This document shows positions 34,123 to 46,578 of a DNA stretch of 64,000 nucleotides, piece by piece. The translations under genes were made by a program, and so were the position numbers. Position 1 is the stretch's first letter, and every line of letters begins with the position of its first letter. Below the pieces are notes generated by a model. That model made no database searches. It was not told where the DNA came from and saw only the letters and a list, made by a program, of their open reading frames with translations. Source of the stretch: Costus lasius (Eukaryota > Streptophyta > Magnoliopsida > Zingiberales > Costaceae); NCBI GenBank assembly GCA_027563935.2, contig CM050451.1, forward strand, positions 34,239,565 to 34,303,564. Reading direction: 5' to 3'.

Positions 34123-35651
34123 GATGGCTTGAAGCTATGCGAGCCGAGATGGACTCCATGTCAGATAACCAAGTTTGGGATTTGGTTGATCCGCCTCCGG
34201 GAGTTATCCCTATAGGCTGTAAATGGATCTTCAAGAAGAAGATTGACATGGATGGTAATGTAGTTACCTATAAAGGCAGGCTAGTTGCGAAAGGTTTCAA
34301 ACAAATCTACGGGATAGATTATGATGAAACTTTCTCACCTGTAGCTATGTTTAAGTCTATTCGGATTCTTTTCGCGATAGCTGCATATTATGATTATGAG
34401 ATCTGGCAGATGGATGTGAAGACGGCTTTCCTTAATGGAAATCTGGAGGAGGATGTGTATATGACACAACCTGAAGGTTTCACTAATCCATCAGATCGTC
34501 ATAAAATATGCAAGTTAAAGAAGTCCATTTATGGACTGAAACAAGCATCTAGAAGCTGGAATATTCGTTTTGATGAATCAATCAGTGAATTTGGTTTCAT
34601 CAAGAATGAGGATGACCCGTGTGTATATAAGAGGTTTAGTGGGAGCGTGATTACTTTCCTAGTCCTCTACGTCGATGATATCTTAATCATTGGAAACGAT
34701 ATTCCTGAAATGCATGCTGTTAAAGCATGGCTAAAGAAATGTTTCCAGATGAAAGATTTAGGAGAAGCAGCCTATGTATTAGGTGTGAAGATCTACAGGG
34801 ATAGATCTAAGAGGCTTCTCGGGCTGTGCCAGAGTACTTACATCGATAAAGTCTTGGAGAGATTTCATTTAGAGAATTCTAAAAGAGGATATCTTCCAGT
34901 CAGACATGGTCTGAATCTTTCAAAGAGTCAGTGTCCACTAACACAGACTGAGAAAGATGAAATGGACAATACGCCTTATGCTTCGGCTATTGGGTCCATT
35001 ATGTATGCGATGTTATGTACTCGCCTAGACGTCGCTTACGGGTTAAGCGTGACCAGTCGATTCCAAAGTAATCCAGGTCAGGCACACTGGATTGCGGTCA
35101 AGAACATTCTAAAATATCTTCGGAGGACCAAAGATATGTTCTTGATATATGGTGGTCAGGAAGAACTCAGTATTGAAGGATATACTGACGCTTCGTTCCA
35201 GTCGGACCAGGATGATTTCCGATCGCAATCAGGCTATGTTTTTAGCTTGAATGGTGGAGCAGTGGTGTGGAAAAGTTTCAAACAGTCTATCGTTGCTGAT
35301 TCCACAACAGAAGCCGAGTATGTTGCAGCCTCGGAAGCATCTAAGGAGGCAGTATGGATTCGCAAGTTCGTTCAGGAACTTGGTGTTGTTCCTTCGAGTG
35401 CAGATCCTTTGGTTATCTTCTGTGATAACACTGGAGCAATCGCACAAGCAAAGGAACCACGGTCGCACCAGAAGTCCAAGCACATACAGAGACGGTTTCA
35501 CTTGATCCGGGAGATCATTGATCGTGGTGAGATCAAAATCTGCAAGGTTCATACAGATGACAATCTGGCTGACCCGCTTACCAAGCCTCTGGCGCAGCAG
35601 AAGCTTGAGAAGCACTGTAATAATATGGGTTTGAAATTTCTCAACCATTAG
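34123..35651 (+). pseudogene. gag-pol: gag-pol of B2, C-terminal part (RT and RNase H)
   Basis: Continues the frame of 13491-15846 after the C insertion: reverse transcriptase with the catalytic Asp in a WQMDVKTAF motif and YVDD, then RNase H with the TDASF, TEAEY and FCDNTGA motifs, ending in TAG at 35649-35651. The first in-frame Met is at 34137. One conserved Pro is Leu in the segment usually read CTRPDVAYG. No stop or frameshift. Confidence 0.95.
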
Positions 35652-35656
35652 ATTAA

Positions 35657-35671
35657 GTGCAAGTGGGAGAT
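35657..35671 (+). promoter_or_regulatory. Polypurine tract of B2
   Basis: GTGCAAGTGGGAGAT directly before the right LTR. Confidence 0.85.
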
Positions 35672-37368
35672 TGTTGGGGTATGCCCTTAAGGCTAATGTT
35701 TGAGGCCTTGGGATTCTATTAGTATCATGTATATATAAACTCGTATGTTTATAAAGGTAATGGTTGTTATTCAGTATGTTACATTGTCTGCTGCAATAAG
35801 TGTGCTTCTGAATAATGTCTCAAAGCTGTTCAGCTAGGCTGACAAGCTATAATGTCCTTAGTCGAGATATCTTGGTGAACATGAGACAGCCTTGATATGA
35901 TTGAGACTAATATGTGTTCTAATCTTATAGGATGCTTCGAGCATGGAATAAGATGTAGACTCATGGGTACATTGGATGTACTGGACAGACCCTACTAGGA
36001 TATTCAATTGCTTGTCACAATGTGAATAATCCTTGTTTGCAACAAGTGGCACATGTCCTCTGACTTGAGATCACTTGTGTTTCTAAATGATGATTGTCAT
36101 TGTTTTGAGGTAGTTCAATATCATTTGAAACATAATGGTTATAGACTATCTTGGATAATGATCATGAGTCAGGTTAGGACACTAGTGATAGATATAGGAT
36201 TGTCGTCTCCTTGTTTAAGGAGTGTGGTGTTCTGAAGGGCCCCCCCCCCCCCGAATGAGATGATTGAGAAAGTGTATGGCCATACCCAGGTGACCATGTT
36301 CATCTGGTCTAATCATGCTCATCATATTGGAGCTACAGGCTTGACATGCTTGTCCAATAAGAACATCCAGTGGCAAAGGAATCATGTATGCCTAGTGAAG
36401 TGGATTCACCCTTGTGCTGTGGTTTGGGAGTAGTCTTGGAAGACCCTTTCCTTTATATCGGGAGACAGTGATGTGTTGCTAGATACCCCTCACTGATCGT
36501 GATAACGTAAGTTATCGTTACCGACATTTAAAGGAAACCCTCAAGGTCGCACAATTTGATGATATGGCTTACTTAAGTCAGATCGTGTGGACTGAATTGT
36601 TTGGGTTCAGTTTAAAGGGATTTAATCTCTGATTGTAAGTGAGATCTGGTCTGATCATGTTTGATTGATTAGGGCTTGAGATCGGTAAGCTTCGATCGAG
36701 AGAAATGATGCTAGATTGGTGAGATCAGGAGCATCAGGAGATGAACGGTTAGATCTGGAACCTCAGGGTTTAATATGATCTAGACCAAGTGGTTTGGCTT
36801 AATTGGGGTTTTGAACCAAATCTAATTGAACCGGTTCACTAGGTGAACGCTTGGTTCAATTAGAGGAAGTTTCGAGCGTTCACTTGGAGTGAACGCATGA
36901 GCCATTAACACTTACCAATTGTGGAAGGCGGTTTTCTATGTTGAAAAACCGAAAACGCCTCCATGTGGTAAGTGTGGATGATTGATCTTCACTTGGCTTC
37001 TTGCATTTTTCGTGTGGAGAAGAGGTGGATGAACAAGTGGAGCTCTCGGCCAACCAAGATCTCATCTCCCATCCCTTCCATTCGGCAAGGACACTTGAAG
37101 ATCTTTGCTAGCACAAAGATCAACAAGAAGAAGCCATCTCTCTTCTTGTGTGCGGTACCTTTGGAGAAGAAGCATTTGGTTCTTTCTCTTCCAAGCCGCC
37201 TCCTTCATCATGGCTATGGTAAAGGATCTAAACCTGATCTATGAAATAATATCAAAGTTGATCATATATGAGTTCATGCAATCGATCTAGTTGAAACCCT
37301 AGAAATTTTTCATGCGCCCCCTATTTAGGGTTTCACCCCCTTGCGCTCCCCCTTGAAGGGGACTTTCA
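35672..37368 (+). repeat. Right LTR of tandem B
   Basis: 1,697 bp, TGTTGGGG...GACTTTCA. It has 13 C from 36240 where the middle LTR has 7. The following AAGAA is probably the target duplication; its partner is outside the window. Confidence 0.95.
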
Positions 37369-37668
37369 AAGAAAACATCTGATCTCCTTCATGCGACTAG
37401 GACAGTTTGGAGAGCTTTGCTAGCACAAGGTTCACGCCAAGAAGGAAGCCATCACCATCTTGTGTGCGTTCACTTTGGAGGAGAGCCACATCGCCCTCTT
37501 GCTTCCAAGTCGCCATCCAAACAATGGCTTTGGTAAGATCATAACTTGATCTTTGCAAGTTTTAAGTTGATCATATATTCATGCCACATGCGATCCACAT
37601 GAAACCTAAAGTTTCCGCCCATGCAAAATTTTAGAAGTGCATGCGTTTAGGGTTTCACCCCACTTTCA
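37369..37668 (+). repeat. 5' LTR of element E, last 300 bp
   Basis: LTR 3' segment with the family's conserved islands (CTAGCACAAG, CTTGTGTGCG, CTTCCAAG) and ATG GCT TTG at 37524-37532 followed by GTAAGA, ending CACTTTCA just before a primer-binding site. The 5' ~1.4 kb of this LTR is beyond tandem B, outside the window. Confidence 0.9.
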
Positions 37669-39464
37669 ATTGGTATCAGAGCATAGTTTCGGTATGATCT
37701 ATATGATTGCTTCTTTGTGTGATCCATGCTTGGTTTATAAGTAGATCTAAGCCAAATCATCATGCGAAAATACATGCTAGACTTTAGATGTATTTTGGGT
37801 TTTACTTATTGTTGCGCATGATGTATGTTGGCGCATGTTGAAAGTTATTTTTACCAAAAACTTAACATCTTGCGCGCCATCCACTTAGATCTATAAGTGC
37901 CTACTTGAAATACTTAGACGGGTTACTAGGGTTGAAGTCGTCAGTCTAGTCTGGACCCAACAGCCTGATCAGACCATCTGACAGCCTAGATGGGTCGACC
38001 AGATAGCACCTATGCGCAAGCATAAGGTGGCTATAGGTCGACTGCAGAAAGGCGTGTAGCGATGTCTGATTGAGGCAACCAGTGAACGATCATGATTAAG
38101 GCCCGGGGTCACACCCGCTTGCCAGAAATCATGTGGGACGTTCAGCCCTTAAGGCATGCATTGTTGACCATCAGGTCGACGCAAGTCAGTTATGACTTGG
38201 TGCATGCAAGGGCAGTGGGTCTGACTTGGTCTGATGAGTGGATCCCTATTAATGGACCGTTGTAAGGTAGTAGGGCACATAAGGAAATAAAATTGATACC
38301 ATGGGGTTTTTCAAAAATTTTACTTTCCTATTTGGATCACATGTTGTTTGTTTAGCCTGATTGGATGTCTATTTCATCTTATGTGGGCTACCCTATTTGT
38401 GTGCTGTGCTGGGGCCTGCGTGCCTGGATTAATTAATTGTAAATTATTATTGTGATCTGCGAATCACATTTCAATTTATGTTAATGTGTAATTGACCTGC
38501 GAGTCAAATCATGTCTAGATACATTAAATGTAAATTAATCAGACATGAGCACAGAGCATACATGGCAGAGGCGCATGCAGCAAGTGGGAGGCCTAGAGTT
38601 CGACTCTAGTACAGGGGCATGCTACCTGGTGGGCGCATCTGAGCTGCAGAGGGCGCTTGGGCCCGGGCTGGGCCAGATGAAATGCAAAAGTCCCATGAAG
38701 AGCTCAAGTGAAGACTTGTGTAAAACTAGGGTTTTACTTAGGCTTAATGGGCGTTTACCACATAAGATCATTGTGCTTTCTATTTACTGTTTAAGTAATA
38801 TTAGAACCTGCATGATTTATCATTCTGCTATCACCATAGGATATGCATGGTAGTAAGAAGATAAAAGGACCGTTAAAATCCAACGTTAAATATCAAGCAC
38901 GTAAGCCTTCTGACGCGAAACCTCACTGTTCTGACTATCGTTGGGGCCGTGTTGTACCCACTCAGTGGGCACGCCCAGCTATCTTCAGACGGTGTGTGAT
39001 TACACCTACGTGTTACAGAGAAGGGATTTATCGCTTCTCGTTGCTCAGCATAGCATGTGGTGGTCCAGGGAGTAGGTCAGGTCAGCTTGACCATGTAGGC
39101 TACATATTGAGCATATGTTAGCTATATGGAGGCAGCCATCTGTGGAATCAGAAACTGTGTTGTACCAACTCAGTTGGCACAGTCTTCTGGATTGCCTAGA
39201 TGAAGGGGAATCGCATGGGTTGGCGATTGGCATGGATAGCCTACCAGTGATTAGTGCTTGAACTCTCTGTGCATCTTATCTCGCCTGAGCGGGACGCGGA
39301 GACCAAGTATGAAATCTGGATCCCATCTCACTAAAAGAGTTTTACTCTTTCGGACTGTTTTATTGGATTTTTCAGTCAGATAAAATAGTGAGAAAAGAAT
39401 CACTCTTAAGTCCTGGAATGATTCTAACATCGATACTGACCTTGTTGTTCTTGCTTTGTTGTAG
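37533..39464 (+). other. Predicted leader intron of element E
   Basis: Donor GTAAGA after ATG GCT TTG; acceptor TTGTAG ending at 39464; the frame then runs through seven codons into gag although the usual gag ATG is ACA here. Length 1,932 nt. Confidence 0.6.
37671..37682 (+). promoter_or_regulatory. Primer-binding site of element E
   Basis: TGGTATCAGAGC, two bases after the LTR. Confidence 0.93.
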
Positions 39465-39485
39465 ATTCCTGCAGCAACGAACACC
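37683..39485 (+). other. Leader of element E
   Basis: Non-coding, with GCGC words near 37815-37880, the T-arm-like hairpin near 38590-38610 (CTAGAG-TTCGA-CTCTAG, compensated relative to CTAGGG-TTCGA-CCCTAG in A and H), leader hairpin 1 at 38954-38972, hairpin 2 at 39172-39190 and the AAAGAGT/ACTCTTT hairpin with loop TTT near 39335-39351. Confidence 0.85.
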
Positions 39486-42400
39486 ACAGGGTTCAATGTG
39501 CGATCCTTACTGGAAAGGGAGAAGTTTGCTGGGCCAAACTTCTCAGACTGGTACGGAGACCTTAAGATTGTTCTTAAGGCTGAGAGGAAGCTGTATGTCC
39601 TTGAGACGGTAATACCGCCTCAACCCGCTGCGAACGCCGCAAGGGCGGTTCGGGATGCTTATGAGAAGCATGTCAATGATAGCATTGATATTGCTTGCCT
39701 TATGCTTGCGTCTATGACGCCAGAGCTATAGCGTCAGCATGAGGATTTATCTGCTATTGAAATTATAGCAAATCTCAAAATGCTGTATGCTGCACAGGCA
39801 AGGACAGAACGCTATAACTTGACAAAACTTTTCTTTCAGAGCAAACTGACTGAAGGGAGTCCAGTGGGAGCTCACGTACTCAAGATGATTGGGTACAAAG
39901 AGGCTCTAGAGAAACTGGGACATACCGTCAATCAGGAGCTTGTTGTAGACATCATCTTGCAGTCTCTCCCGGCCTCTTTCGATCCGTTCATCATTAATTT
40001 TAATATGAACAAGATCGACTGTACACCGGCAGAGTTACTCAACATGCTCTGTACTACAGAGCAGACTCTTGAGAAGGGAAAGCCTTCATCCTCTGTCTTG
40101 ATGGTTCCTTCAAGGAACAAGAAGAAGGGGAAGAAGGGCAAAGCCCCTATCAAGAGCTATAACAAGGCTCTGAAACAAAAGATAAAGCGGTCAAAGGAAT
40201 ACAGATGTTTCCATTGTGGCCAGTTGGGTCACTGGAAGAAGGACTGTAAAGCGCTCCAAGGAGACAAGAAGGGAAGCAAGGCTTTCGCTTCTGGCTCAGG
40301 TATTTTTGTGACTGAAGTCATGGTATCTTCTTCTATTTCATGGGTGTTGGACACTGCATGTGGAGTTCACATTTGTTCAAATGTACAGGAACTCAAGAGA
40401 AGAAGACAGGTGGGACAGCATGAGGTGGACCTACGAGTTGGAAACGGGGCACGGGTTGCTGCTGTTGCTGTAGGACAATATAACATCTCTTTGCCATCTG
40501 GTCTTGTATTAGAACTTGACAATTGTTATTTTGTGCCGAGCATAACTAAGAATATTATCTCTATTCCTGCTCTTGTCAGGAAAGGGTTTTCCTTTGTATG
40601 CAAAACTTTAAAGTGTTGTATTTCATTTGATAATATTGTTTATGCTACTGGGTCGATTAACAATGGGTTATTCATGTTGGACATGGAATGTTCTGTACAA
40701 CAAATTGATAATAAGAAAGCCAAGTATGCTGATGACAGCACCTTGCTATGGCATAGTCGTTTAGGCCATATTAACAAGAAGCGCATTAAGCGGTTGCATG
40801 ACCATGGACTGCTGGGATCATTCTCCTATGAGGAGCTTGATACATGCAAAGCTTGTTTAATGGGCAAAATGACGAAGACTCCTTTTTCCAACAAAGGTCA
40901 AAGGGCTTCAGGTTTACTTGACCTCATTCACAGTGATGTGTGTGGGCCATTTAGTAAACATGCCAGAGGTGGCTATTCATACTTCATTACCTTTACTGAT
41001 GATTTCAGTAGATATGGTTATGTCTATCTAATGAGACATAAGAGTGAATCTTTTGACAAGTTCAAAGAGTTCAAAATGAAGTACAGAATCAGCTAGGCCG
41101 GAATATCAAGGCACTTCGATCAGATCGAGGTGGAGAATACTTGAGTCGAGAGTTTACTGACTATCTGAAGGAGTGTGGGATTATCTCACAGCTCACTCCG
41201 CCAGGAACACCGCAATGGAATGGTGTGTCCGAGAGGAGAAATAGAACCTTATTGGATATGGTTCGTTCAATGATGAGTCAGGCTACTCTACCTTACTCCT
41301 TTTGGGGATTAGCACTGGAAACAGCTGCAAAGGTACTAAACCGAGTGCCATCCAAGGCCGTTTCAAAGACTCCATATGAGTTATGGTATGGGAAACAGCC
41401 GAGCTTGACATTTATTAAAATCTGGGGTTGCGAGGCTTATGTCAAAAAGCTCGCCTCTGGGAAACTAGAGAGCAGATCTTATAAATGTATCTTTGTCGGT
41501 TACGCTAAAGAAACTAAGGGTTATTATTTCTACGATCCCAAAGAGAACAAAGTATTTGTTGCTCGTATGGCTATTTTTCTTGAGAAGGAATTTCTTCTGC
41601 AAGAGGCCAGTGGGAGAGAAATAAAACTGGATGAAAATCCAGAAGAGGGACAAAGTAGTCAAGCTCAGTTGGATGAGCCTGAGCCAATAGAACAGGTTGA
41701 TGTTCAACCTGAGGATCAGATATCACGGGAACCGCGAAGATCGGGAAGGATCCGTCGACAGCCTGAGCGCTATGACGGAGTCTACATCATTGATGATGAA
41801 CCCCTTACTTATGCGGATGCAGTCAGTGGACCAGAATCAGCAAGATGGCTTGAAGCTATGCGAGCCGAGATGGACTCCATGTCAGATAACCAAGTCTGGG
41901 ATTTGGTTGATCCGCCTCAGGGAGTAATCCCTATAGGCTGTAAGTGGATCTTCAAAAAGAAGATTGACATGGATGGTAACGTAGTTACCTATAAGGGTAG
42001 GCTAGTTGCGAAAGGTTTCAAACAAATCTACGGAATAGATTATGATGAAACTTTCTCTCCTGTAGCCATGTTCAAGTCTATTCGGATTATTCTCGCGATA
42101 GCTGCATATTATGATTATGAGATCTGGCAAATGGATGTGAAGACCGCTTTCCTTAATGGAAAACTAGAAGAGGATGTGTATATGACACAACCTGAAGGTT
42201 TCATCAATCCATCAGATCACCATAAAATATGCAAATTAAAGAAGTCCATTTATGGACTAAAACAAGCATCTAGAAGCTGGAATATTCGTTTTGATGAATC
42301 AGTTTGTGAATTTGGTTTCATCAAAAATGAAGATGACCCGTGTGTATATAAGAGGTTTAGTGGGAGCGTGATTACTTTCCTAGTCCTCTACGTCGATGAT

Positions 42401-43372
42401 ATCTTGATCATTGGAAACGATATTCCTGAACTGCATGCCGTTAAAGCATGGTTAAGAAAATGTTTCCAGATGAAAGATTTAGGAGAAGCAGCCTATGTAT
42501 TAGGTGTGCGGATCTACAGAGATAGATCTAATAAGCTTCTCGGGCTGTGCCAGAGTACTTACATCGATAAAGTCCTGGAGAGATTCCATTTAGAGAATTC
42601 TAAAAGAGGATATCTTCCAGTCAGACATGGTCTGAATCTTTCTAAGAGCCAGTGTCCTCAAACACAGTCTGAGAAAGTTGAAATGGACAATACGCCTTAT
42701 GCTTCGGCTATTGGATCCATCATGTATGCGATGTTGTGTACTCGCCCAGACGTCGCTTACGGGTTAAGCGTGACCAGTCGATTCCAAAGTAATCCAGGTA
42801 AGGCACGCTGGATTGCGGTCAAGAACATTTTGAAATATCTTCGGAGGACCAAAGATATGTTCTTGATTTATGGAGGTCAGGAAGAACTCAGTATTGAAGG
42901 ATATACTGACGCTTCGTTCCAATCTGACCAGGATGATTTCCGATCGCAATCAGGCTATGTTTTTAGCTTGAATGGAGGAGCAGTGGTGTGGAAAAGTTTC
43001 AAACAATCAATTGTTGCTGATTCCACAACAGAAGCCGAGTATGTTGCAGCCTCAGAAGCATCAACGGAGGCAGTGTGGATTCGTAAGTTCGTTCAAGAAC
43101 TTGGTGTTGTTCCTTCGAGTGCAGATCCATTGGTTATCTTTTGTGATAACACTGGAGCAATAGCACAAGCAAAGGAACCACGGTCACACCAGAAGTCCAA
43201 GCACATACAGAGAAGGTTTCATTTGATCCGTGAGATCATAGATCGTGGAGAGATCAAGATCTGCAAGGTTCATACAGATGACAATCTAGCTGACCCGCTT
43301 ACAAAGCCTCTGGCGCAGCAGAAGCATGAGAAGCACTATAATAATATGGGTCTGAGATGTCTCAACCATTAG
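39486..43372 (+). pseudogene. gag-pol: gag-pol of element E, no ATG, one stop, one frameshift
   Basis: The position of the gag ATG reads ACA (39486-39488), but the frame upstream and downstream is open. TAG replaces a Gln codon at 39729-39731. At 41073-41076 a run of four A replaces five and shifts the frame in the integrase core; the frame resumes (open from 41141) to TAG at 43372. The Gag CCHC knuckle, DTA protease, HHCC finger, YVDD and RNase H motifs are all recognisable. There are more amino-acid differences from the other copies than those show among themselves, and a few extra codons in the Gag linker. Confidence 0.93.
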
Positions 43373-43377
43373 ATTAA

Positions 43378-43392
43378 GTGCAAGTGGGAGAT
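43378..43392 (+). promoter_or_regulatory. Polypurine tract of element E
   Basis: GTGCAAGTGGGAGAT directly before the 3' LTR. Confidence 0.85.
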
Positions 43393-44501
43393 TGTTGGGG
43401 TATGCCCTTAAGGCTAATGTTTGAGGCCTTGGGTTATTATCAGTATCATGTATAAACTCTATGTTTATAAAGGCAATGGTTGTTATTCAGGTTGTTGCAT
43501 TATCTGCTGCTATATGTATACTTCTGAATAATGTCTCAATGGTGTTCAGCTTGGTTGACATGCAGTATAGTCCTTAGTCGAGATATCTTGGTAAACATGA
43601 GACAGCCTTGATATGATTGAGACTAATATGTGTACTAATCTTATAGGATGCTTCGAGTATGGAATAAGATGTAGACTCATAGGTACATTGGATGTACTGG
43701 ATAGACCCTACTTAGGATATTCAATTGCTTGTCACAATGTGAATAATCCTTATATGCAAACAAGTGGCATATTTCCTCTGACTTGAGATCACTTGTGTTT
43801 CTAAATGATGATTGGCATTGTCTTGAGGTAGTTCAATATCATTTGAAATATAATGGTTATAGACTATCTTGGATAATGAGCATGAGTCATGTTAGGACAC
43901 TAGTGATAGATATAGGATTGCCTTCTCCTTGTTTGGAGTGTGATGTTCTAAAGGGGCCCCCTGTATGAGATGGTTGAGAAAGTGTATGGCCATACCTAGA
44001 TGACTATGTTCATCTGATCTAGCCACTCTCATCATGTTGGAGTTACAGGCTTGACACGCTTGTCCAACGAGAACATCCAGTGGCAAAGGAAACACATATG
44101 TCAAGTGACTTGGGTTCACACTTGTGCTATGGTTTGGGAGTAGTCTTGGAAGACTCTTTCCTTTACATCGGGAGACAGTGATGTGTTGCTAGATACCCCT
44201 CTCTGATCGTGATAACGTAAGTTATCATTACCGACATTTAAAGGAAACCCTTAGGGTCGCACAGTTTGATGACATGGCTTACTTATGTCAGATCGTGTGG
44301 ACTGAATTGTTTTGGTTCAGTTTAAAGGAGTTTAAACTCTAAGTGAGATCTGGTCTGATCATGTTTGATTGATTAGGGCTTGAGATCGGTAAGCTTCGGT
44401 CGAGAGAATTGATGCTTGATCAATGAGATCAAGAGCATCAAGAGATGTGTGGTTAGATCTTGAGCCTTTTTGGTTTAATGAGATCTAGACCATGTCTTGG
44501 T
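43393..44501 (+). repeat. 3' LTR of element E, first 1,109 bp
   Basis: Starts TGTTGGGGTATG and is cut at 44501 by element F. TTGGT at 44497-44501 is the presumed target duplication of F, with its partner outside the window. It is more diverged than the other LTRs: its TATA-like box reads TTTACAT, and a small insertion breaks the antisense ORF kept in the other LTRs. Confidence 0.92.
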
Positions 44502-46178
44502 TGAAAGAGTCCCCTTCAAGGGGGAGCGAAACCCTAAGTGGCGCATATAGTTCATTTCGGCAGCGGAAGCAAGGGTTTCATGAATCGCATGTATGTGTCA
44601 TATGATCAACTTAGAGCAATAGAAGATAGATGCGTTACCATGGCCATGAGATAGGAGGCGGCTTGGAAGAGAAAGAATCAAATGGTTCTTCTCCAAAGGC
44701 AACGCACACAAGGTGAAGATGGCTTCTCCTTGAATCTCCTTGTGCTAGCAAGGATCTACAAGTATCCTTGTCGAGTGGTAGGGATGGGGAGATGATCGCT
44801 TGGCCGAGAGTTCCTTGTCCAAATCCTCCTTGTCGTCAAAAGCCACCACTTCACCACGCGAGAAGAGTGAATGGAGAAGAGGGGCGATTAACGTTACAAG
44901 GTGGAAGCGTTTTCCATTTGGAAAACCGACTTCCACATATGGCAAGTCCTCAATGAATGCGTTCATACGTTGAACCATCGAAACTTTCTCCCATCGAACC
45001 AAACGTTCATCTAGTGAACCGGTTCTAATCATTGGGTTTGGTTCAAAAAACCAATTAACCCAAGCCACTTGGTCTAGATCATATCAAACCCTAAGGCTCC
45101 AGATCTAACCGTTCATCTCCTGATGCTCCTGATCTCACCGATCTAGCATCAACTCTCTCGATCGAAGCTTACCGATCTCAAGCCCTAATCAATCAAACAT
45201 GATCAGACCAGATCTCACTTACAATCAGAGATTAAATCCCTTTAAACTGAACCCAAACAATTCAGTCCACACGATCTGACTTAAGTAAGCCATATCATCA
45301 AATTGTGCGACCCTGAGGGTTTCCTTTAAATGTCGGTAACGATAACTTACGTTATCACGATCAGTGAGGGGTATCTAGCAACACATCACTGTCTCCCGAT
45401 ATAAAGGAAAGAGTCTTCCAAGACTTCACCCAAACCACAGCACAAGTGTGAATCAACTTCACTAGGCATACATGTTTCCTTTGCCACTGGATGTTCTTAT
45501 TGGACAAGCGTGTCAAGCCTGTAGCTCCAATATGATGAGCATGATTAGATCAGATGAACATAGTCACCTGGGTATGGCCATACATTTTCTCAATCATCTC
45601 ATTTAGGGGGGCCCCTTTAGAACATCACACTCCTTGAACAAGAAGACGACAATCCTATATCTATCACTAGTGTCCTAACCTGACTCATGATCATTATCCA
45701 AGATAATCTATAACCATTATATTTCAAATGATATTGAACTACCTCAAAACAATGACAATCATCATTTAGAAACACAAGTGATCTCAAGTCAGAGGACATG
45801 TGCCACTTGATGCAAACAAGGATTATTCACATTGTGACAAGCAATTGAATATCCTAGTAGGGTCTGTCCAGTACATCCAATGTACCCATGAGTCTACATC
45901 TTATTCCATGCTCAAAGCATCCTATAAGATTAGAACACATATTAGTCTAAATCATATCAAGGCTGTCTCATGTTCACCAAGATATCTCGACTAAGGACAT
46001 TACAGCATGTCAGCCAAGCTGAACAGCATTGAGACATTATTCAGAAGCACACTTATTGCAGCAGACAATGTAACATACTGAATAACAACCATTGCCTTTA
46101 TAAACATAAGAGTTCATATACATGATACTGATAGAATCCCAAGGCCTCAAACATTAGCCTTAAGGGCATACCCCAACA
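44502..46178 (-). repeat. 3' LTR of element F
   Basis: 1,677 bp; in + orientation TGAAAGAGTCC...ACCCCAACA. The donor-like motif is ATG GCC ATG plus GTAACG (complement of 44639-44647). Confidence 0.94.
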
Positions 46179-46193
46179 ATCTCCCACTTGCAC
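46179..46193 (-). promoter_or_regulatory. Polypurine tract of element F
   Basis: The complement is GTGCAAGTGGGAGAT, adjacent to the 3' LTR. Confidence 0.85.
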
Positions 46194-46198
46194 TTAAT

Positions 46199-46578
46199 CT
46201 AATGGATGAGGAATCTCAAACCCATATTATTACAGTGCTTCTCATGCTTCTGCTGCGCCAGAGGCTTGGTAAGCGGGTCAGCCAGATTGTCATCTGTATG
46301 AACCTTGCAGATTTTGATCTCGCCACGATCAATGATCTCCCGGATCAAGTGAAACCGTCTCTGTATGTGCTTGGACTTCTGGTGCGACCGTGGTTCCTTT
46401 GCTTGTGCAATTGCTCAAGTGTTATCACAGAAGATAACCAAAGGATCTGCACTCGAAGGAATGACACCAAGTTCCTGAACGAACTTACGAATCCACACTG
46501 CCTCCTTGGATGGTTCCGAGGCTACAACATACTCGGCTTCTGTTGTGGAATCAGCAACGATAGACTGTTTGAAACTTT
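46199..46578 (-). pseudogene. gag-pol: pol of element F, RNase H C-terminal part with a stop
   Basis: C-terminal ~126 codons of the polyprotein: the TTEAEY segment, the FCDNT motif and the tail ending in TAG (complement of 46199-46201). The Gly codon after FCDNT is TGA (complement of 46415-46417), so the RNase H domain is truncated. Cut upstream by element G. Confidence 0.9.
46574..46578 (+). repeat. Target site duplication of element G, left (ACTTT)
   Basis: ACTTT, repeated exactly at 55728-55732; a single copy in uninterrupted pol. Confidence 0.95.

Larger units (their letters stand above)
4023..37368 (+). mobile_element. Copia tandem array B (B1-LTR-B2-LTR), nested insertions included
   Basis: Two internal regions share one LTR: B1 internal (4023-9959, split by solo LTR S), middle LTR (9960-11651), B2 internal (11652-35671, split by element C), right LTR (35672-37368). 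The middle LTR is preceded directly by a polypurine tract and followed directly by a primer-binding site, so it is at once the 3' LTR of B1 and the 5' LTR of B2. B1 and B2 Gag-Pol differ at about eleven residues over their shared first ~790. The left LTR of B1 is outside the window. B interrupts the 5' LTR of element E, which resumes at 37369. Unequal recombination between LTRs is the usual origin of such three-LTR structures. Confidence 0.92.
37369..44501 (+). mobile_element. Copia element E, the old host copy
   Basis: Plus-strand element with part of its 5' LTR, primer-binding site, leader, degraded gag-pol, polypurine tract and the first 1,109 bp of its 3' LTR. Both LTRs are interrupted: the 5' one by tandem B, the 3' one by element F. 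It is the most decayed copy (lost ATG, nonsense codon, frameshift), as expected for the oldest layer. Confidence 0.93.
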
